Origin: a bacterium
Lineage (GTDB): Bacteria; Planctomycetota; J058; JAJDCP01
Reading direction: 5' to 3'
DNA: 9,450 nt
NCBI GenBank assembly: GCA_030428695.1
Contig: JAUIEM010000391.1
Coordinates: 1-9,450, forward strand
Of the stretch, positions 7,178 through 9,450 are shown piece by piece. Numbering within the stretch: position 1 is the stretch's first letter; the number at the start of each line of letters is the position of its first letter. The translations under genes and the position numbers were made by a program. The notes below the pieces were generated by a model. The model saw only the letters and a program-made list of their open reading frames with translations, had not been told where the DNA came from and did not search any database.

Positions 7178-9450
7178 TCAGCCGGTCGAGACGGTGTCGC
7201 GCTTCTCGGGCGTGAACTTCAGCTTCTTCTTGGTCTCGCCGTCTTCCTTCTTCTCCTCGGTGTCCTGGACGGTGACGACGATCCAGTTGTGATCCTCGAA
7301 GGTGCCCTTGAGGATCTCTTCGGACAGCGGGTCCTCGATGTTCTGCTCGATCGCGCGGCGCAGCGGGCGGGCCCCGAAGTCGGGGTTGAAGCCCTTGTCG
7401 ATCAGCCACTGCTTGGCGTCGTCGTTCAGCTCGAGGTGGATGTTCTTGGCCAGCAGCCGCTCACGCACGTGGCTGAGCTCGATCTCGACGATCTTCTCGA
7501 GGTCTTCCCGGGTCAGCAGGTCGAACATGATGATCTCGTCGAGGCGGTTGATGAACTCGGGCCGGAACTCCTTCTCGACCTCTTCCATCAGCTGCTTGTG
7601 CATCACTTCCCGGTTGCGGGACTCGGACTGGACGCCGAAACCGAGCGATGCCTGGTTCTTGATGATGTGACTGCCGAGGTTGCTGGTCAGGATCAGGATC
7701 ACGTTGCTGAAGTCGACGTGACGCCCGAAGCTGTCGGTCAGGCGGCCCTCTTCCATGATCTGCAGCAGCATGTTGAAGATGTCGCCGTGGGCCTTCTCGA
7801 TCTCGTCGAAGAGGACGACCGCGTAGGGCCGGCGGCGGATCTTCTCGGTCAGCTGGCCGCCTTCCTCGAAACCGACGTAGCCCGGAGGGGCACCGACCAG
7901 ACGCGAGACGTTGTGCTTCTCCATGTACTCGGACATGTCGATCTGGATCAGCGCCGACTCCTCACCGAACATGAACTTCGCGAGGGCCTTGGCGAGCAGC
8001 GTCTTGCCGACGCCGGTCGGGCCGAGGAACATGAACGAGCCCATCGGCCGGTTCGGGTTCTTCAGGCCGGAGCGGCTGCGGCGGATCGCCCGGGAGATCG
8101 AACGGACCGCGTCGGCCTGGCCGATGACGGTCTTGTGCAGCTCGTTCTCCATCGCGAGGAGCCGCTCGGCTTCGCCCTTCTCGAGGCGGGTCAGGGGGAT
8201 GCCGGTCATCTTGCTGACGGTCTCGGCGATCAGGTCTTCGTCGACCTCGCCCCCGGCTTCCTTGCTGCTCTCGCGCCACTCCTTGCGGATGTTCTCGCGC
8301 TTCTTCTTCAGCTTGGTCGCCTTGTCGCGGAGGCTGGCGGCGCGCTCGAAATCCTGGCCGGCGACGGCCTCTTCCTTGTCCTTCTCGAGCTTCTTGATCT
8401 CCTTCTCGAGCTCCTTGAGGTCGGGCGGGCTGGTCATCGTCTTCATGCGCAGCCGGGCGCCGGCCTCGTCGATCACGTCGATCGCCTTGTCCGGCAGGAA
8501 GCGGCCGGTGATGTAGCGGTTGCTCAGCTCGACGGCGAAGGACAGGGCGTCGTCGGTGTAGCGCACGCGGTGGTGGGCCTCGTAGCGCTCGCGCAGGCCC
8601 ATCAGGATCTCGACGGCCTCTTCCTTCGAGGGCGGCTCGACGGTGATGGTCTGGAAGCGGCGCTCGAGCGCGCCGTCCTTCTCGATGTACTTGCGGTACT
8701 CGTCGAGGGTGGTCGCGCCGATGCACTGGACCTCGCCGCGGGACAGGGCGGGCTTGAGCACGTTGGAGGCGTCGATCGCGCCCTCGGCGCCACCGGCGCC
8801 GACCAGGGTGTGCAGCTCATCGATGAACAGGATGACGTTCGAGACCCGGCGGACCTCGGTCATCACCGCCTTGATGCGCTCTTCGAACTGCCCGCGGTAC
8901 TTGGTGCCGGCGACCATCATCGCGAGGTCGAGGACGACGATGCGGCGGTCGCGGAGGATCTCGGGGACGTTGCCCTTGTAGATGTCCTGGGCGAGCCCCT
9001 CGACGATCGCGGTCTTGCCGACGCCGGGCTCACCGAGCAGCACCGGGTTGTTCTTGGTGCGCCGGCACAGGATCTGGATCACGCGCTCGATCTCGTTGGC
9101 GCGGCCGATCACCGGGTCGAGCTTGTTCTCTTTGGCAAGCTCGGTGAGGTCGCGCCCGAACGCGTCCAGAGCCGGAGTCTTCGACTTCGACTTCTTGGTG
9201 GAGTCGGGGGTGGGAGAGGAATCAGTTGGCATATCTGCACCCAAGAGTTCTAGGACTTCCTCACGAACCTCGTCCAGGCGGAGGTTGAGGTTCGTGAGCA
9301 CCTGTGCTGCGACGCCGTCATTTTCATGGATCAGGCCGAGCAGCAGATGCTCTGTTCCGATGTAGTTGTGCCCCAGGTTCTGCGCTTCCTCGACGGACAG
9401 CTCGAGCACCTTCTTCGCACGCGGTGTGAAGGGCAGCTGGCCCATCGTGA
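7178..9450 (-). CDS. clpC: ATP-dependent unfoldase ClpC (5' end beyond window)
   Basis: Hsp100/Clp AAA+ unfoldase that feeds substrates to ClpP. Numbering is from the first visible Met (9445). Residues 5-70 match the second Clp-N repeat ([24 protein letters not shown]), so the first repeat and true start, roughly 75 codons, lie outside the window; the frame is open to the edge and no ribosome site precedes this Met. D1 has Walker A GEPGVGKT (138-145), Walker B VILFIDE (204-210) and arginine-finger region LERRF (260-264). A UVR-type middle motif lies about 355-390 ([14 protein letters not shown]), as in ClpC rather than ClpB. D2 has Walker A GPTGVGKT (475-482), Walker B VVLFDE (543-548), sensor 1 Asn589, arginine finger Arg634 and sensor 2 GAR (691-693). 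The ClpP-docking loop is LGF (601-603). All key residues are intact. No clpP or mcsAB gene is adjacent. The last 30 residues are a Lys/Glu/Asp-rich tail. Confidence 0.97.
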   Translation of the reverse strand, partial: TMGQLPFTPRAKKVLELSVEEAQNLGHNYIGTEHLLLGLIHENDGVAAQVLTNLNLRLDEVREEVLELLGADMPTDSSPTPDSTKKSKSKTPALDAFGRDLTELAKENKLDPVIGRANEIERVIQILCRRTKNNPVLLGEPGVGKTAIVEGLAQDIYKGNVPEILRDRRIVVLDLAMMVAGTKYRGQFEERIKAVMTEVRRVSNVILFIDELHTLVGAGGAEGAIDASNVLKPALSRGEVQCIGATTLDEYRKYIEKDGALERRFQTITVEPPSKEEAVEILMGLRERYEAHHRVRYTDDALSFAVELSNRYITGRFLPDKAIDVIDEAGARLRMKTMTSPPDLKELEKEIKKLEKDKEEAVAGQDFERAASLRDKATKLKKKRENIRKEWRESSKEAGGEVDEDLIAETVSKMTGIPLTRLEKGEAERLLAMENELHKTVIGQADAVRSISRAIRRSRSGLKNPNRPMGSFMFLGPTGVGKTLLAKALAKFMFGEESALIQIDMSEYMEKHNVSRLVGAPPGYVGFEEGGQLTEKIRRRPYAVVLFDEIEKAHGDIFNMLLQIMEEGRLTDSFGRHVDFSNVILILTSNLGSHIIKNQASLGFGVQSESRNREVMHKQLMEEVEKEFRPEFINRLDEIIMFDLLTREDLEKIVEIELSHVRERLLAKNIHLELNDDAKQWLIDKGFNPDFGARPLRRAIEQNIEDPLSEEILKGTFEDHNWIVVTVQDTEEKKEDGETKKKLKFTPEKRDTVSTG

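Noticed and set aside
7040..9253. 737-codon open frame on the plus strand
   Set aside because: It is antisense to clpC, with a repetitive Asp/Leu/Val/Ala composition typical of reverse-frame shadows in GC-rich genes.
9443..9445. ATG at 9445 as the true start of clpC
   Set aside because: The sequence after it matches the second Clp-N repeat, the frame stays open to the window edge and there is no ribosome binding site. The gene is cut by the window.

Overview
The window is GC-rich bacterial DNA with seven protein-coding genes, two of them cut by the window edges. No RNA gene, insertion sequence or CRISPR array was seen. Eukaryotic-like Ser/Thr kinases, a ClpC-type unfoldase with a UVR motif and GGAGG-type ribosome binding sites suggest a free-living, GC-rich, kinase-rich lineage such as Planctomycetota or Myxococcota. 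No marker gene here settles the phylum.

Left part (1-3443, minus strand): a kinase pair. The upstream member (657-3443) is a 928-residue protein. It has a degenerate kinase domain (HGC in place of HRD), about 500 residues of Ala/Pro/Gly-rich sequence with about 28 Trp-Gly dipeptides, and a small C-terminal domain that reads like a ribosomal L7/L12 C-terminal/ClpS-like fold. 61 bp downstream is a Ser/Thr kinase (1-595) whose visible half has intact ATP-binding residues; its C-terminal part lies outside the window. A pseudokinase and a probably active kinase in one transcription unit suggest a signalling pair, but this is inference.

Middle (3634-6016, minus strand): a two-gene redox operon. 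It encodes an FAD/NAD(P)H reductase with a C-terminal [2Fe-2S] ferredoxin domain, followed 22 bp later by a soluble ferritin-like diiron protein with a complete Glu/ExxH/Glu/ExxH ligand set. The expected electron path is NAD(P)H to FAD to [2Fe-2S] to diiron centre, for O2-dependent oxidation of an unidentified substrate. A perfect 15-bp inverted repeat sits on the likely -10 box of this operon.

Right part (6290-9450): a plus-strand gene for a tail-anchored coiled-coil protein (6290-6826) diverges from the redox operon and converges with a small gene of unknown function (6832-7107, minus). Upstream of that small gene, a strong 11-bp-stem hairpin (7127-7152) follows clpC (7178-9450, minus). The window cuts clpC inside its N-terminal domain: the first methionine in view lies at the start of the second Clp-N repeat, so it is not the true start.

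The features most worth a second look are the pseudokinase with its WG-rich tail and L7/L12-like C-terminus, the operator-like palindrome, and the unassigned diiron/reductase module.
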